From contig CM077005.1 in assembly GCA_039090855.1 (NCBI GenBank), forward strand, positions 76,690,607 to 76,754,606: 64,000 nt of DNA, read 5' to 3'. Of the stretch, positions 35,193-46,425 are shown one piece after another; the stretch's first letter is position 1, and the number at the start of each line of letters is the position of its first letter. The notes under the pieces are model-generated. The model was not told where the DNA came from. It made no database searches and was given only the letters and a program-made list of their open reading frames with translations. The DNA comes from Macrothele yani. Its lineage: Eukaryota; Arthropoda; Arachnida; Araneae; Macrothelidae. The position numbers and the translations under genes were made by a program.

Positions 35193-36595
35193 CACTGCTG
35201 GCCACCCAAAATGATGCAACACCAAGAAGAAAGCATCCGATTGGCCTGAAATTCGCAGCACGCGTCTCTCGCGGGAGGACATGCAAACGATTAGCATTGC
35301 AGGGCATCTGCAAATCATGTGCGCACGACACGTCACCGAGAAGCACTATAAGAAGGGTGCACAGAAGGCGTGGTGTAAGTTGTGGAAGTGAGTTGTTCTG
35401 CCAGACCTGTGCGTGGGAAACTGCCTGATGCCTCGTGGCAGAATACGGCAGTCATTCCAGCACGTTTCGGAGTTCGACAGAGAACGAATAGTGGCTTATC
35501 ACGACAGCGGTTTATCGTGCCTAGACATCAGCGCTCGTGCGGGACGACATCCAGCCACAGTGAGGCGAGTATGGATTCGGTGGGTGCAGGTGGGACGGAC
35601 GGACTGACGTGAGTGATTGCCGCAGCCGCGGCACAACACCGAACAAGAGGACCGGCATGTTGTGCGGCGGGCATTGGCGGCTTGCACTCCCACATCACGA
35701 ACGTTAGCTCAGAAATTAGGGTGTGTTGCGCAACAACCTGTGTCAGCATGTACCGTTCGACGTCATCTGCGGAAGCGGGGACTTGTCGCACGGCGCCCAT
35801 TGCTCCGATTATCATTGACGTTACACCACTGGCGAGTGCGGCGGCAGTGGGCCGTTGAACGCCGCACCTTGACTACGAAATGGCCAGGCATTGTCTTCTC
35901 CGACGAATCCCACTTCTGCCTGCAACACCACGATGGTCGGGTTCACGTGTGACGGCACCGCGGCGAGAGACTGTATGAAGCCTGCATTATGCATCCCCAT
36001 ACCGGTCCGTCGCCTGGCGTTCTTGTTTGGGGCACAATTGGATATGACACGCGGTCCCCTCTGGTACGCATCGCTGGTACACTCAACAGCCACCGCTACA
36101 TCTCCGACGTTTTGGAGCCTGTAGTTCTCCCTTAGCTGCCAGCTGCCACGTTTCAGCAGGACAATGCGCGCCCGCACGTGGCACGCTTCGTGCAGCAATT
36201 CTTTACGGCCCACCAGGTGTCACTGCTGCCGTGGCCCGCCTGTTCTCCCGATATGTTGCCCATCTAACACGTCTGGTCGCTGATCGGCAACCGTGTGGCC
36301 CGGCAAGCACCACCCGCGGCTACGCCTGATGAACTGTGGCAACGTGTGGAAGCAGCATGGACCGACATACCCCAAGCCCACATCCAAAGCCTCTTTCGTT
36401 CGATGCCGCAGCGTGTAGCGGCCGTTATTACCAGCCATGGGGGCCACACGAACTATTGATGTCTGCGTGTTCCGCAAGTCGCACGGGCCTGTAAGCTTAA
36501 TCGTTTCATCTTCGTATATGTTGTTATATGTCCAGTAAATCTGGCTTTGCTATCTCGTGTCTTTCTTGGTTTTGAATTTTGTGTGGCCAGCAGTG
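35193..36595 (+). mobile_element. Tc1-like DNA transposon A2 (1.40 kb), nested in X1
   Basis: CACTGCTGGCCACCC at 35,193 and GGCCAGCAGTG ending at 36,595 are flanked by TA on both sides. It is the second copy of the A1 family. Removing it rejoins the X1 reading frame region. Confidence 0.93.
35428..36459 (+). pseudogene. Tc1-like transposase of A2: frame intact, five stop codons
   Basis: From MPRGRIRQSFQHVSEFDR to SHGGHTNY the reading frame is the same throughout (344 codons with the terminator). It is broken only by nonsense codons at 35,605, 35,614, 35,950, 36,133 and 36,265. The last one replaces the catalytic Glu: the motif that reads SAIEHVW in A1 reads LPI-stop-HVW here. The first two Asp residues survive (VFSDESHFC and FQQDNARPHVA). 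Decay by base substitution, without indels, contrasts with the F copies, where indels dominate. The two A copies confirm each other's structure. Confidence 0.92.
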
Positions 36596-38149
36596 TATAA
36601 GCTGCGGTACTTTTGCTAGAAATATTCCGAAGAAGCTGAAAGGCGGTAAAGTGTCGTTGCCGTTTGCTGTGCTGTTTCTATGGTTTGGAAGGAGCCAAGC
36701 AATCATGCAAATGACTGCTAATTATGTATAGTACAGCCTGTTTTTGGAAGCATCACGAGGGAAAAAGAAGTGAACAATAGAGCGTACCCGAAAGAACGAT
36801 CTGCTATCCGACCAATTCCGCACGGTGAAAGACTTCCCGTTCGAACCTCTGAAAGAATGTTCCATCCATTCAGAGGACGATGAGGATGGATGCGAACTGA
36901 TGTCGAGTTCTCTTGAGCTTTCGGTGTTTAATGATGATCCATATGTCGGCTACGGTGCGTCGTTTGCTCCACACTTTCTTACATAAGAAGAACATAACGA
37001 AAGAGTTCGTGGCTTCGTGATCTGGAACTGTCCAAGCCCAAAGCAGAGTTAGTGGGATCAAGACTTCTACGATGAGATCTTTTCAAAGAAAATAATCGAG
37101 TGACTTCGTTTCGAATTCGTCATGAGTAGTTTGCGCCTTACTTCGGAAGGGAAGATGACCTTGTGTTCTGCTATGATGTGGATTGCCTGATGAATGCCCT
37201 TCGAATGAAACATGACCCGCACGAATGGTGTCTATGCATAGACTCGTCGAAATTGAGTCTCGAGGCGGTGTTGCTGCATAATGGAAACCGGCTGCAATCT
37301 ATTCCAGTCGGACACGCTGTCTAAAGAAACCTACTAAAACCTAAAACAGCTGTTGGACTGTCTTCAATAAATCACGTATGGCTGGCATTTCTGTGGCGAC
37401 GTGCAGATAGTGTCTGTGTTAACGGATCTGCAGCCGGGTTATAGCTGTTTTTTGTGTGAATGAGACAACTGAGCAAGGAATTTGCCCTATGTGAAGAGAG
37501 ATTTTTTTTCCGATTTTTAGAGATTTTCTGTGAGGAAATCTCTAAACGTCGGTGAAAAAAATGGGCAACACTCAGCACTGGCAGAAACGCACGTAATTCT
37601 GCTACCCCTCCCTCCCAAAACATAAACATCGGTCTGATAAAAAAACTTCGTAAAAGCCATCGACAGGACTCAATCAGCCTTCAGGTACCCAGCTGACAAA
37701 TTCCCTCGACCCAGCGAAACAAAAAAGAGGGAGTTTTGGGGGATCCTCAGATCCAAGAGCTCTTCATTGATAAGGTATTCGACAGCTTTCTACAGGGTGA
37801 TCAGAAAAACCTCGGGACGCGTTTTGTCTGTGTCAACTAACTTACTCAGCGATGTAAGGGCAGAAAACTACAAGGTTGTCTCTGTATGACAAACTTGGCA
37901 GCAATCTTCGCCAAGTTGAATTTCTTTTCCAACTGCGGCATGATGAACGTTTCCATCAGGTAATTGGAACGATTGAAAAAGATACCAGGGAAAGTGGTCC
38001 ACTTCCATGTTCGCTTATTAATGTTGGGCGCTCGCTAGGGATGATCTTGAGCAGCTATACAAACGACAGGCAAAACGACGTCGGACGTAGAACCAGACAT
38101 TTACTGGTACATGTGGTAAGTACGTATAAGAAACTATTGCGAATCTATC

Positions 38150-38690
38150 ACAAACAGTAACCAATTTTGCATGTTCATTGTCATATTCGTGTTCAACGCC
38201 TCGAAATCTATAAGAAATTATTAATTTAATGTTGGGAGCAAGACTTTTGTAAAATTCTGTTGTCCAGTGTAATTTAGAAACGTTGCTGTGGAATGGAGAT
38301 AATAGCATTGCTCTGGCAATTTAAACAGTGGCCGTTGAAAAAGGTCGTTAAGCTTCCAATAATGACTTCTAACGTCAACCAAAACATGGTTTCAAGCAAT
38401 GCATTGGCGCCTTTTCAAGTAGTACTAGAAAATTCCTGATATTCCTGCTCTGCCTCTGTTTTATCATTCTGCTGAGTCATCTTAATAGGCAACTTTTCTG
38501 ATGTGGGAATGAAATACATTTATTCCCACAAAAGTAAACTTCTCCGCGCAGTGACGACGCTTCCATAATCCCTTCATCATATGGCAAGTACAGACAGTAC
38601 AGGAGACAACGCAGTCATGCGGAAAGTCAGTGTAGCAATATAGACCTTACTCAGCAAAGTAGCACAGGAAAAATGTTGATAAGTAATCCG
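38150..38690. other. unassigned DNA
   Basis: Between X1 and a mariner remnant. Nothing recognised. Confidence 0.4.
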
Positions 38691-38699
38691 TATTTTATG

Positions 38700-39590
38700 G
38701 TCTAGCGGCATCCAGCGTACTGAAATCCATTATGAGCTGGTGGCAGTCTATGGCACCGGTGTAACGACAGTTCAACATGTGCAAAAGTTGTGTCGTATGG
38801 TCAGACATGATCAGGTAAGCGTAGTGGATGAATAAATGAGTGAGGCACTATGCACATTGGCTTAGCATGTTGATGACGAGAAACAGCATTGCGGAAGACA
38901 AACTATAAGTGTTATGTATTCTGAATTTTATCTCTGACCGCATTGTAACAACAGTTCCGCCTTTCTCACAGCCAATTGTGGGACACTGGTAAGAAGCATT
39001 TAAGCTACCTGAAAGTCTGTAGAAGATGGGTTCCTTCAAACCTGAGAGATGCTCAGTAGAAGGTACACATGGAGACATCACTGACACTTATTTCGCAACT
39101 CGTGGGAGAGAGAGAGAGAGAGGATTCGTTAAGTAAAATCATTATTGAATATGAGACGTGGGTGTTCCATTGCAATCCAAAGAGTAAACCCGTATCCATA
39201 TCATGAAAGCATATTTTTTCCCTGTCACAAAGGCACTGCCAAGCCCAGAAATGGTGCTACCGCCGCTGTTCTGGGACATGTGAGGCGTCCTTTTTATGGA
39301 TTCACTCTTCGCGCGTGGTGCAACTATTAATACAGCTGGTAATCAGGCTACATTAACCACAATGAAGAAAGTCATTCACAGCAAAAAGCCTGGATTGTTG
39401 TCAAAGAGTGTGTTTCTCTTATTCGATAACCCAAGATGGAAGTCTTAAACTCTCCACTGAGAAATCCTTCACGTCCCCTTTTGGCTCTGATTTGGCACAC
39501 TCCACAATTTTCCGAAATTGAACGAGCTCCTTCGAAGTCGACGCTTCCTGAAGATGTTAAAGTGGGTGTCAAACAATTTTTAAGTGCGTA
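38700..39590 (+). pseudogene. mariner transposase remnant K2
   Basis: An N-terminal piece (RTEIHYELVAVYGTGVTTVQ, near 38,720) matches the mariner helix-turn-helix region. A later piece has LFWDM and RGATINTAGNQATLTTMKK, then HSKKPGLLSKSVFLLFDNPR (near 39,375-39,440), which spans the second Asp. A GA run (39,108-39,121) and several frame changes interrupt it. The third Asp was not found. It is the most decayed of the three mariner copies. Confidence 0.65.
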
Positions 39591-39929
39591 GGACGCATCG
39601 TTTCAACACCAAGGCTTTTAAAGTTTGATCGCTCACTATGATACGTGTATCAACAGATTTGACGATTAAGTCAAAACGTAAAGTGCATATGTGCTGTTTT
39701 TATGTAATCCATGTGTTACATATTGTACTTGTTTATTTCGAAAATAAAACTTTGCTGTCTGACTTTGTTTTGTATTTGATTAAAGGATTTAAACGTGTTT
39801 CGAAATTATTTACAGATGTAAATACTGTACTAATATATAAACTCATGAGCCAGATCATTATGACCATGTCTGCCTCCAGGAGTCAAAATGTCCCACATCA
39901 CGTTAGAGTAATGCTACCGAATGGAGCAG

Positions 39930-39952
39930 TATATATATATATATATATATAT
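39930..39952. repeat. (TA)n microsatellite
   Basis: Short TA run next to the probable start of Tc1 remnant P. Confidence 0.9.
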
Positions 39953-39954
39953 TT

Positions 39955-41110
39955 ATAGGCGGCAAGGACAGGGCGTATCCGTTTGCTAGTGCGAGCGCCT
40001 TTAAACTGGAAAAGGGAAGGAGTTGTTGGAGTTTGAACCGGCCATGATTATCGGCGCGATGTTGGCCGGAGACATTTCAGCAACCACAAGGCGTTGATGG
40101 CTATTTAAAGGAGGCCATAATGAAGTTGTGGCAGGAATTGTCTGGAGAGATACACATATCCATCCAAAGTGAGGAAGGAAGAGGCCACCATTGGTTAACC
40201 GTCGATGTGCTGTCCGGTACAATGGGTGGCTCACAATTCCTCAGTTAATGCCAGACTACAACGCAAGAGCACAGATTAGTGTTTTGAAGAGCATAATCCC
40301 TCAGTTAACGCCAGGCTACGACACAGAAGTAAAAATTAACCTTTCGTAGAACATAAACACTCAGTTAACGCCAGAATACAACAATTGAACACAGATTAAC
40401 CTCTTCGAGAATATGATCCAGCAAACGATCTTGCAGATGGGCCTGAGGATTTGGCATCACGTTCATATCTCCATGCTGACCGACTGTCATTGAGAAATAA
40501 GTCTACAATAGACATGGGAGTAATGTGGCTGTAGACACTGGATAACCTGATCATAATCACTTGGTCCGATTAGTTCAGCTTCCAGCTCCCAAATGCCATT
40601 AGACTGGTTCGTATTCGACGCAGCACAAGCAACCATGTTGCAAAAATGGGCGAAAACATACCAGTGAGGACATCATGGTATGGGCTTTTCTCATGAAATC
40701 ACTGTGCTCCCTCAAACCAGCAGAACACACAATCACCGCCAAATACTATCTAAACATTCTTTCTGACCAAGTGTTACCCTACATGGTGACCGTGACTCCT
40801 TATGGCACCGGTTCCAACAAGGCAGGATCCGTGTCACAAGGCCTGTATTGTGCAATAATCATATCCATGCATTGTTTGTGTTCACGTGGCCCCAAAATGC
40901 TTCCAACTTGAATCCCATAGTGTATTTGTGGGATGCAGTGTAAATTAGAATTTTTCTGCCAACTCCAGCGCCTTGCTCTATCACCGTACTCCGGGACGTC
41001 ATTCTGTTCATATTATACTGAATACCTCAGGGCACCTTCTGAGGTCTACTGGAGTCGATGCCGCTCCGAGTACATTCGATTATTACTGCGAAAAGCCTCC
41101 CAACGGTCAT
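39955..41110 (+). pseudogene. Tc1-like transposase remnant P
   Basis: The readable pieces are a first-site area near 40,660-40,690 and, near 40,880, FTWPQNASNLNPIVYLWDAV. In the last motif the catalytic Glu is Val (PIV instead of PIE). Upstream, a ~60-bp unit is repeated three times (40,238-40,411), which a normal transposase would not have. GAGCCAGATCATTATGACCA near 39,846 may be its left end. The partner end was not found. Confidence 0.6.
40238..40411. repeat. three imperfect ~60-bp tandem repeats
   Basis: CTCAGTTAAYGCCAGRCTAC-like starts recur at about 40,238, 40,299 and 40,361. Each unit continues with an AGATTA or AAATTA segment and a GAGNATA-like end. It sits in the middle of Tc1 remnant P. 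Confidence 0.85.
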
Positions 41111-44100
41111 AATGCTATGTCACATAATTGCATTTGTTTCAAGTGTGATATAGGAAGCCAAATATTCAGAAAAGAAATGTGATTACTATCGCATTCTTCC
41201 ATGAAAATATGTATAGTAATTTTGGAGAATTATTGGTGTCAAATGTTTTTTATAGGAATGCCAGTATATGCAAATTTCAAAGAAAAGAGAACGTGTCTTA
41301 TAAAAGCTATTCGACTTTTCATTTTTCGTAATCCAAATGAAACCATTCAAGGAAAATCTGAAATCCACAAACGTGACACAAATTTCAAGCGCTCAGGATA
41401 ACAGTCTTCAAGTTTCAGTCTCCCACCTGAAGACATGTGCGTCCGAAATGTTTCTTTTTCAGAAAAAAATATAATACATCCGTTCGGCATGGCCTTTTCC
41501 ACATATCCAAAAACGAAAACTTAATGGGAAGGAATAGAGTTTTATGGTGAAGCCACGTTTCATAGGAACAAAACTGTTAGTTGTCGTAACAAGAATTAAA
41601 GTAAAACAGCAGCAAAATGTAAAAATAAGAAAGGAAAGAAAAACATAACACAAATGAAATGTAAAATTCAGTATTTCGGCACAAAATGCGTTTGAAAGGA
41701 ATTTTCTACAAATCAATAAGTAAATAAGCTGAGTGAAAAATGATTTTTTTAGTTAATTCTTAATCCTGTGAAGGAGAGAGAGAATCTCATATTGATATTA
41801 TACCTTTGCGTTGAAAACAAAAGCTATTTCCCTAGAAATGGGTAGGCCGTGACTGTACTGTATTTTGTGTCAGATTAGCCGCCGTCGTAAAATGCAAGAA
41901 GAATCTGACCTCAATTCAAAATAAATGTACTTAATCATTAGCGATGTATTTAAATCAGAGAACGAATGGGTGAATGAAAGTTCTTCTTTCAAGATATAAT
42001 TGATGCAAAATTTCATCCCGTTTTTAAGGCAATTAAGTAAATATCTATCTTTATAAAAAGATTACAAAAACAATTCCAAACAGAGAAACAAACGGCTCTA
42101 AACATTGAAGGAAGAGTGGAAATGTTTTGCATCAATTTGCTGTATTCAGATTGCGACTGTATTGACGTCAGCAAAAAATAATGGGGATAAATAAAAACTG
42201 TAGTCATTTATAAAAGCCTCACAGAGTACTCTATGAAACTTTAGGATTTTGTTTATGATTCAGTTTCTTTTTTTGTATGGAATTTAGAAAGAATTTCTTC
42301 CACATCTTCCGTAGGGAAATCAATTTCATATTAATCATCAAACCATTTGACAACAGATCCACTTTAAGTGAGACTTTCGATCAATCATCGTTGTCAGGCA
42401 ATATCGGCGTAACTTTGATACATAAAGAAATGGAAAAGAAAATGGCCAAGGGTAAACGGAAAAGGATCTTTCATGATACTTCCTTTCTCGTTATTCATTG
42501 TTCCGTTGTTTCTGCAAATAATTTAACCAATGCTGATTTAAAGACAAAACGCACTGCCCCAAAATACTTCATACCGATTCGCACGAAGGATATGCTTGAA
42601 AAAGTTGAATTACATGTCGTTCATTTTAAGAAGACTGGACTGCATATGACAACCGAACGTAAAACTATGCTATATGTGAATATATCACTCAATTGGGGAA
42701 AAATAGGAAATCGTTCATGTCAAATTAAAAGGAGAAATAATCATAAAAGCCCAAACTTATATTACCTAGCCCTAGAACTAATTTTCATTTTCAATTTTTT
42801 TTGTTAGTACTTAAATGGTAATTTAATAGCAACACTGGAAAATGGAACAAGGAGTGATGAACTGTTTACTGATTGTCCATTTAATGTACAAGAAATGTTT
42901 TTACACTAACGCAACACCAAGAGATTCGAATTTGTTTCAGTACTATGCTGCAGATGACTACTGAATCTTAATCCATGGGAGAGTATTTGTTTTTAAGTAC
43001 GATACAAGTTTTTTCTATTCAGGTAAAAGTTGCCCTACTCCACGAATGCTTACGTTTAATTAAATTCGTATATCTCTAGTCAGGAAAAATGTATTACGGA
43101 AAGAAAAACGTATGAGAATGAAAACAAACAAAACGTCCACGTCTCGTCTGTGAGTCGGAGTGAGACCTCAGTCTTCAGATTTCCACAGTAGGAGAACGGA
43201 AAAGGAACCGATTGGAAATGTAGTATACAGAAACTAAGCACGTGAATCATAAAAAGCACTATATGTATAGCCCCTTTTTATGCAAAATTGGAAAAAACAG
43301 GGAGTGCTAGCAATGATATATAAGATTTTATCGGACATGAAGTCTTAATGAGTGGTTCATTGGGTTCAAATAACAATTACTTCAAAAAATATTTGAAGGG
43401 AAAAGCAAACAAAGAGTATTCAAAATACTATTTATCTACGAGCTAGAGCTGTTTTGGTTTCATACTGAACACTTATCTCCATGTAACGAAAAATTGCTTA
43501 GAAACGCATAATAACACATATCTTGCATCACGACCTCACATATCTTGCATCTCGGACGCTCCATCGTATTTCTAATTTCACACAACAATGGAGAATAAAT
43601 GACAAAATAAGAATTTGCAATACGTTTCTTTGTTTTCCTTGCCAAAATCCTAGCTTGTATACTTGAAGTTGCAAGCACAGCAGTTGAATTAAATGAAGCA
43701 CTATGGGCAACGTAACTAAGATAAATACGATAACAAATGATTTAGAGGAATAACAACAACACAGCTTAAAGACATTGCAACCTGTTTACAAAAAAGCGGT
43801 AAATCACAAGCTCGATAACTGAATCACACATGCCACACCCATTACTCAAGCAATGACTTTTTATCTACATCTTACTGACTTGACTGCCTGCCAGAAATAG
43901 CTGAAAAAGTAATCTCTTTGGTGATCTGACGTTACGTTAAGAAAAGATAACGAAAAGAAACAATTTCAATAAGAATGGAGAACCAATGTAAGTTAAATTA
44001 GAGCACATAAGTAACACTTGACAAAAACTTATTTGCGCATTTCAGAACTTGAACGCAAGCGCAGTTTAGTCCCTAATGAATGTGGAAAGCCACTGCAAAT

Positions 44101-44458
44101 AAATGCACATTGTATTTTGACATTTTAGCTATCTTTACAAAAGAAATATTAGTCAAACTGTCATTGGATCAGATACAGAGTTTTCAACTTACTGCAGCTT
44201 TACTGCCACGTAACAGCAACGTCAAAGCATAGCTAAAAAAATTAGCGACAGATACCATTTTCCTGACAGATAAAGTGCTTGTTCCACCTTTTAGTCATTA
44301 TCCTGCAAAACTCTTAACTTCAGCTATTTACATTATTTTCGACCTCAGATGCTGCACGTAGAATTGTAGCGTGGTGCTCAGAAATCATGTGAAAATTCAC
44401 AGTCAATTCAAAGCACATCCTGTTTGAGGGTATTTTTTTTTCAAACACAAGCCATCTA
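41111..44458. other. unassigned AT-rich DNA
   Basis: The largest region without a recognised element. It holds one open frame of 176 codons (listed separately). A 29-bp string at 41,320-41,348 is repeated exactly at 45,878-45,906. No TIR, LTR or tandem pattern was seen. If host non-coding sequence survives in the window, this is the most likely place. Confidence 0.4.
42277..42807 (+). CDS. hypothetical 176-residue open frame
   Basis: The longest open frame that does not overlap a recognised repeat. The protein is basic, with a Lys-rich patch (KEMEKKMAKGKRKRIFHD, about residues 51-68) and a hydrophobic C-terminus (LYYLALELIFIFNFFC). I recognise no domain. There is no obvious promoter, splice context or polyadenylation clue. 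By rough arithmetic, a frame this long in about 64 kb of AT-rich DNA is uncommon but not impossible by chance. It could be an exon, part of an old element, or chance. Confidence 0.2.
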   Translation: MEFRKNFFHIFRREINFILIIKPFDNRSTLSETFDQSSLSGNIGVTLIHKEMEKKMAKGKRKRIFHDTSFLVIHCSVVSANNLTNADLKTKRTAPKYFIPIRTKDMLEKVELHVVHFKKTGLHMTTERKTMLYVNISLNWGKIGNRSCQIKRRNNHKSPNLYYLALELIFIFNFFC

Positions 44459-45678
44459 CACTGAAGAGCAATTGAATTAGAGACAGCTGGCGTTATGGAA
44501 ATGAGGCGCTGTGGGCGACCCTGTAAACGGAAACGACATGACGTATGCAACGATCGACAATATAAGGAGTAATGCGATGGGAATCAGTAACAGTCGGACG
44601 CAGTATGGGTAAGACGAAGGATCTAAGCGCATTTCATCGTAGGCAAATTGTCGGGGCCCGACGAATGGGTCACTCCATCTCGGAAGCCGTGCAAGTACTG
44701 AAATTTTCACAAGCCACTGTGTCACGGGTGCACCGTGAGTACATCGAATCCGGTAAAACCATCCCTGCAAGGACCAACTGCCGTGGACAACAGCGTGTGG
44801 ATGAGCGGGGGTCTACGTCGGCTAGCTCGCATTGTAACAGCGGATAGATGGGCCACAGCGCATGAAATCATTCGGCAATTTAACGCTGGTGCACAAAAAC
44901 GTGTAAGCAGTCACACCATCCAGAACCATCTCCTCCCTATGGGGTACAGAAGCCATCGTCCCACGAGGGTACCGCTGCTGACCTCACATCACAGGGTGCA
45001 AAGATTAGCATGGGCACGGGATCATCGCCACTTGACCCTAGACATGTGGGAAAATGTTGCCTGGACTGATGAGTCAAGATTAACGTTGGTACATGCGGAT
45101 GGTAGGATACGAGTGCGGCACAAACCACATGAAGCGATGGATCTTTCTTGCCAGCAGGGTAATCTTCAAGCTGGTGGGGGGTGACATTCTCGTCTGGAGA
45201 CTGTTTACGTGGACTGAAATGGGGCCCTTGTTACGTGTGACATTGTCCCTCACAGATCAATATTACCGAGATATCCTGGAAGATAATTTGCTCCCGTTTG
45301 TGCGTCATCAACATCCCACTGGGGACCTGATCCTGCAACAAGACAATGCACCGTGCCATCGCTCCCGAATTGTATCCGAATGGTTGGATGAACACTATAC
45401 CGACGTGACCTCGCTTCCTTGGCCAGCTAGGTCACCTGACCTCAATCCCATCGAGCACATCTGGGATGCCATCGAGAGAGATGTTCGAGGCTCTGACCCC
45501 CTCCATCAAATCTTCGTGAATTGTGGGAGCTTTTTCAGGGGTCGTGTATCCGTATGGCTTCCCAACGCTTCGGGTGTCTTGTCGAGTCCATGGCGAAACG
45601 AATCGAGGCCGTCATCAGGGCGAAAGGTGGTGCTACACGTTACTGGGCAGGTATCACTAATTCAATTGCTCTTCAGTG
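44459..45678 (+). mobile_element. DD36E Tc1-like transposon F3 (1.22 kb)
   Basis: CACTGAAGAGCAATTGAATT at 44,459 and AATTGCTCTTCAGTG ending at 45,678 are both flanked by TA. This is the best copy of the F family. Confidence 0.93.
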
Positions 45679-45691
45679 TATGTGTGGATAG
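44605..45691 (+). pseudogene. DD36E-type transposase of F3, two frameshifts, all catalytic residues present
   Basis: Starts MGKTKDLSAFHRRQIVG. The helix-turn-helix reads AVQVLKFSQATVSRVHRE. The catalytic residues are all visible: Asp in AWTDESRLTL (45,068-45,070), Asp in QQDNAPCHRS (45,342-45,344) and Glu in [12 protein letters not shown] (45,453-45,455). Exactly 36 residues lie between the second Asp and Glu, which defines DD36E, a recognised group distinct from Tc1's DD34E. Two frame changes lie at G runs, near 44,815 and 45,177. The stop after ATRY seen in F1 and F2 is TGG here, so the frame would run on into the right TIR to 45,691. Confidence 0.92.
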
Positions 45692-46063
45692 TTAAAGTCT
45701 CGAGAGCATTAAACGGATTCAATACCATTCCTTAGATTGGTTATCAGTGGTAAGGAGTGATCTTTTCGAGAGTGCAGCCAGAATCTACACTGTGTACAGA
45801 AATTAAAAATACATAGAAATATTCCTGTTATTTCTTCATTATCTCCTTTAGAATGATAGTAGCAACATAAAAAACATCATTTTTCGTAATCCAAATGAAA
45901 CCATTCTTCTATATACAGTATAATGAATTTGAAATATAGAGGAATATTAGGCGGTTGAATGCTACAAGATGTTTATTACATCATTAAACATGAGTTAAAA
46001 TAAAAGTAACGAACACGTTTTGCTGTAAAGAATTTATAAATACACATCAGGCATTACAAAGCA
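45692..46063. other. unassigned AT-rich DNA
   Basis: Contains the second copy of the 29-bp string (45,878-45,906). Otherwise nothing recognised. Confidence 0.4.
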
Positions 46064-46171
46064 GAAAGTAATACCTGATGTGTATTGTAAGAAAAAATAA
46101 TAATATGAAAGTAATACCTGATGTGTATTGTAAGAAAAAATAATAATATGAAAGTAATACCTGATGTGTAT
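46064..46171. repeat. 43-bp tandem repeat, 2.5 copies
   Basis: Units start GAAAGTAATACCTGATGTGT at 46,064, 46,107 and 46,150; the first two are identical. An inverted echo (ACACATCAGGCATTA) lies just upstream at about 46,042. Confidence 0.95.
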
Positions 46172-46174
46172 TAT

Positions 46175-46425
46175 TTCCCGAATTAATACTTAATGGCACT
46201 TCCATTCGCTTTAATTAGCGAATAAATTGTGTTTAGCATTGTTGTTACCAAGTCTTGTAACGTTCAAACGTTGATTTTGTCCCAACAGCGACATATTGCG
46301 ATTTGCAATTCTCTTGAAGAATATTGTTTGTTTGTTTTCATATGCAAGCTTGACAAGTAACGACAAAACATTTTCCATCGGGTTAAAGCTTAGGCTCCGG
46401 GAAAGCCAGTCAATTACATCTAATT
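46175..46425 (-). pseudogene. Tc1-like transposase C-terminus, cut by R1 insertion
   Basis: On the minus strand from 46,425 it reads DWLSRSLSFNPMENVLSLLV, a changed form of the SPDLNPIEN motif, with Met before Glu. KLAYENKQTI follows, and the end reads IYSLIKANGSAIK. The sequence that should precede it (second Asp) is missing. Instead the R1 start AGCACGTC begins at 46,426, so R1 seems to have inserted here. Confidence 0.65.

Larger units (their letters stand above)
35065..38130 (+). pseudogene. decayed multi-copy arthropod coding family X1, split by transposon A2
   Basis: Left of A2 the frame reads CYICGEVKFGSQKKAITPLV, then TAYHLYFRCNTGDQ. After A2 it resumes (CGTFARNIPKKLKGGKVSLP, then MVWKEPSNHANDC). 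Further on are SAIRPIPHGERLPV, ELSKPKAELVGSRL, REDDLVFCYDVDCLMNALRM, LCIDSSKLSLEAVLLHNGNR and SIPVGHAV (near 37,150-37,320). A C-terminal trace reads DERFHQVIGTIEK (near 37,945). I recognise these motifs as an uncharacterised family found in many copies in arthropods, some possibly mobile; that is memory, not a search. Stops and frame changes are frequent. The nested A2 insertion at a TA dates X1 as older. Confidence 0.65.

Noticed and set aside
35065..38130. Host gene with an intron containing transposon A2
   Set aside because: The pieces have many stops and frame changes outside A2, and the A2 borders are TA duplications with TIRs, not splice sites.
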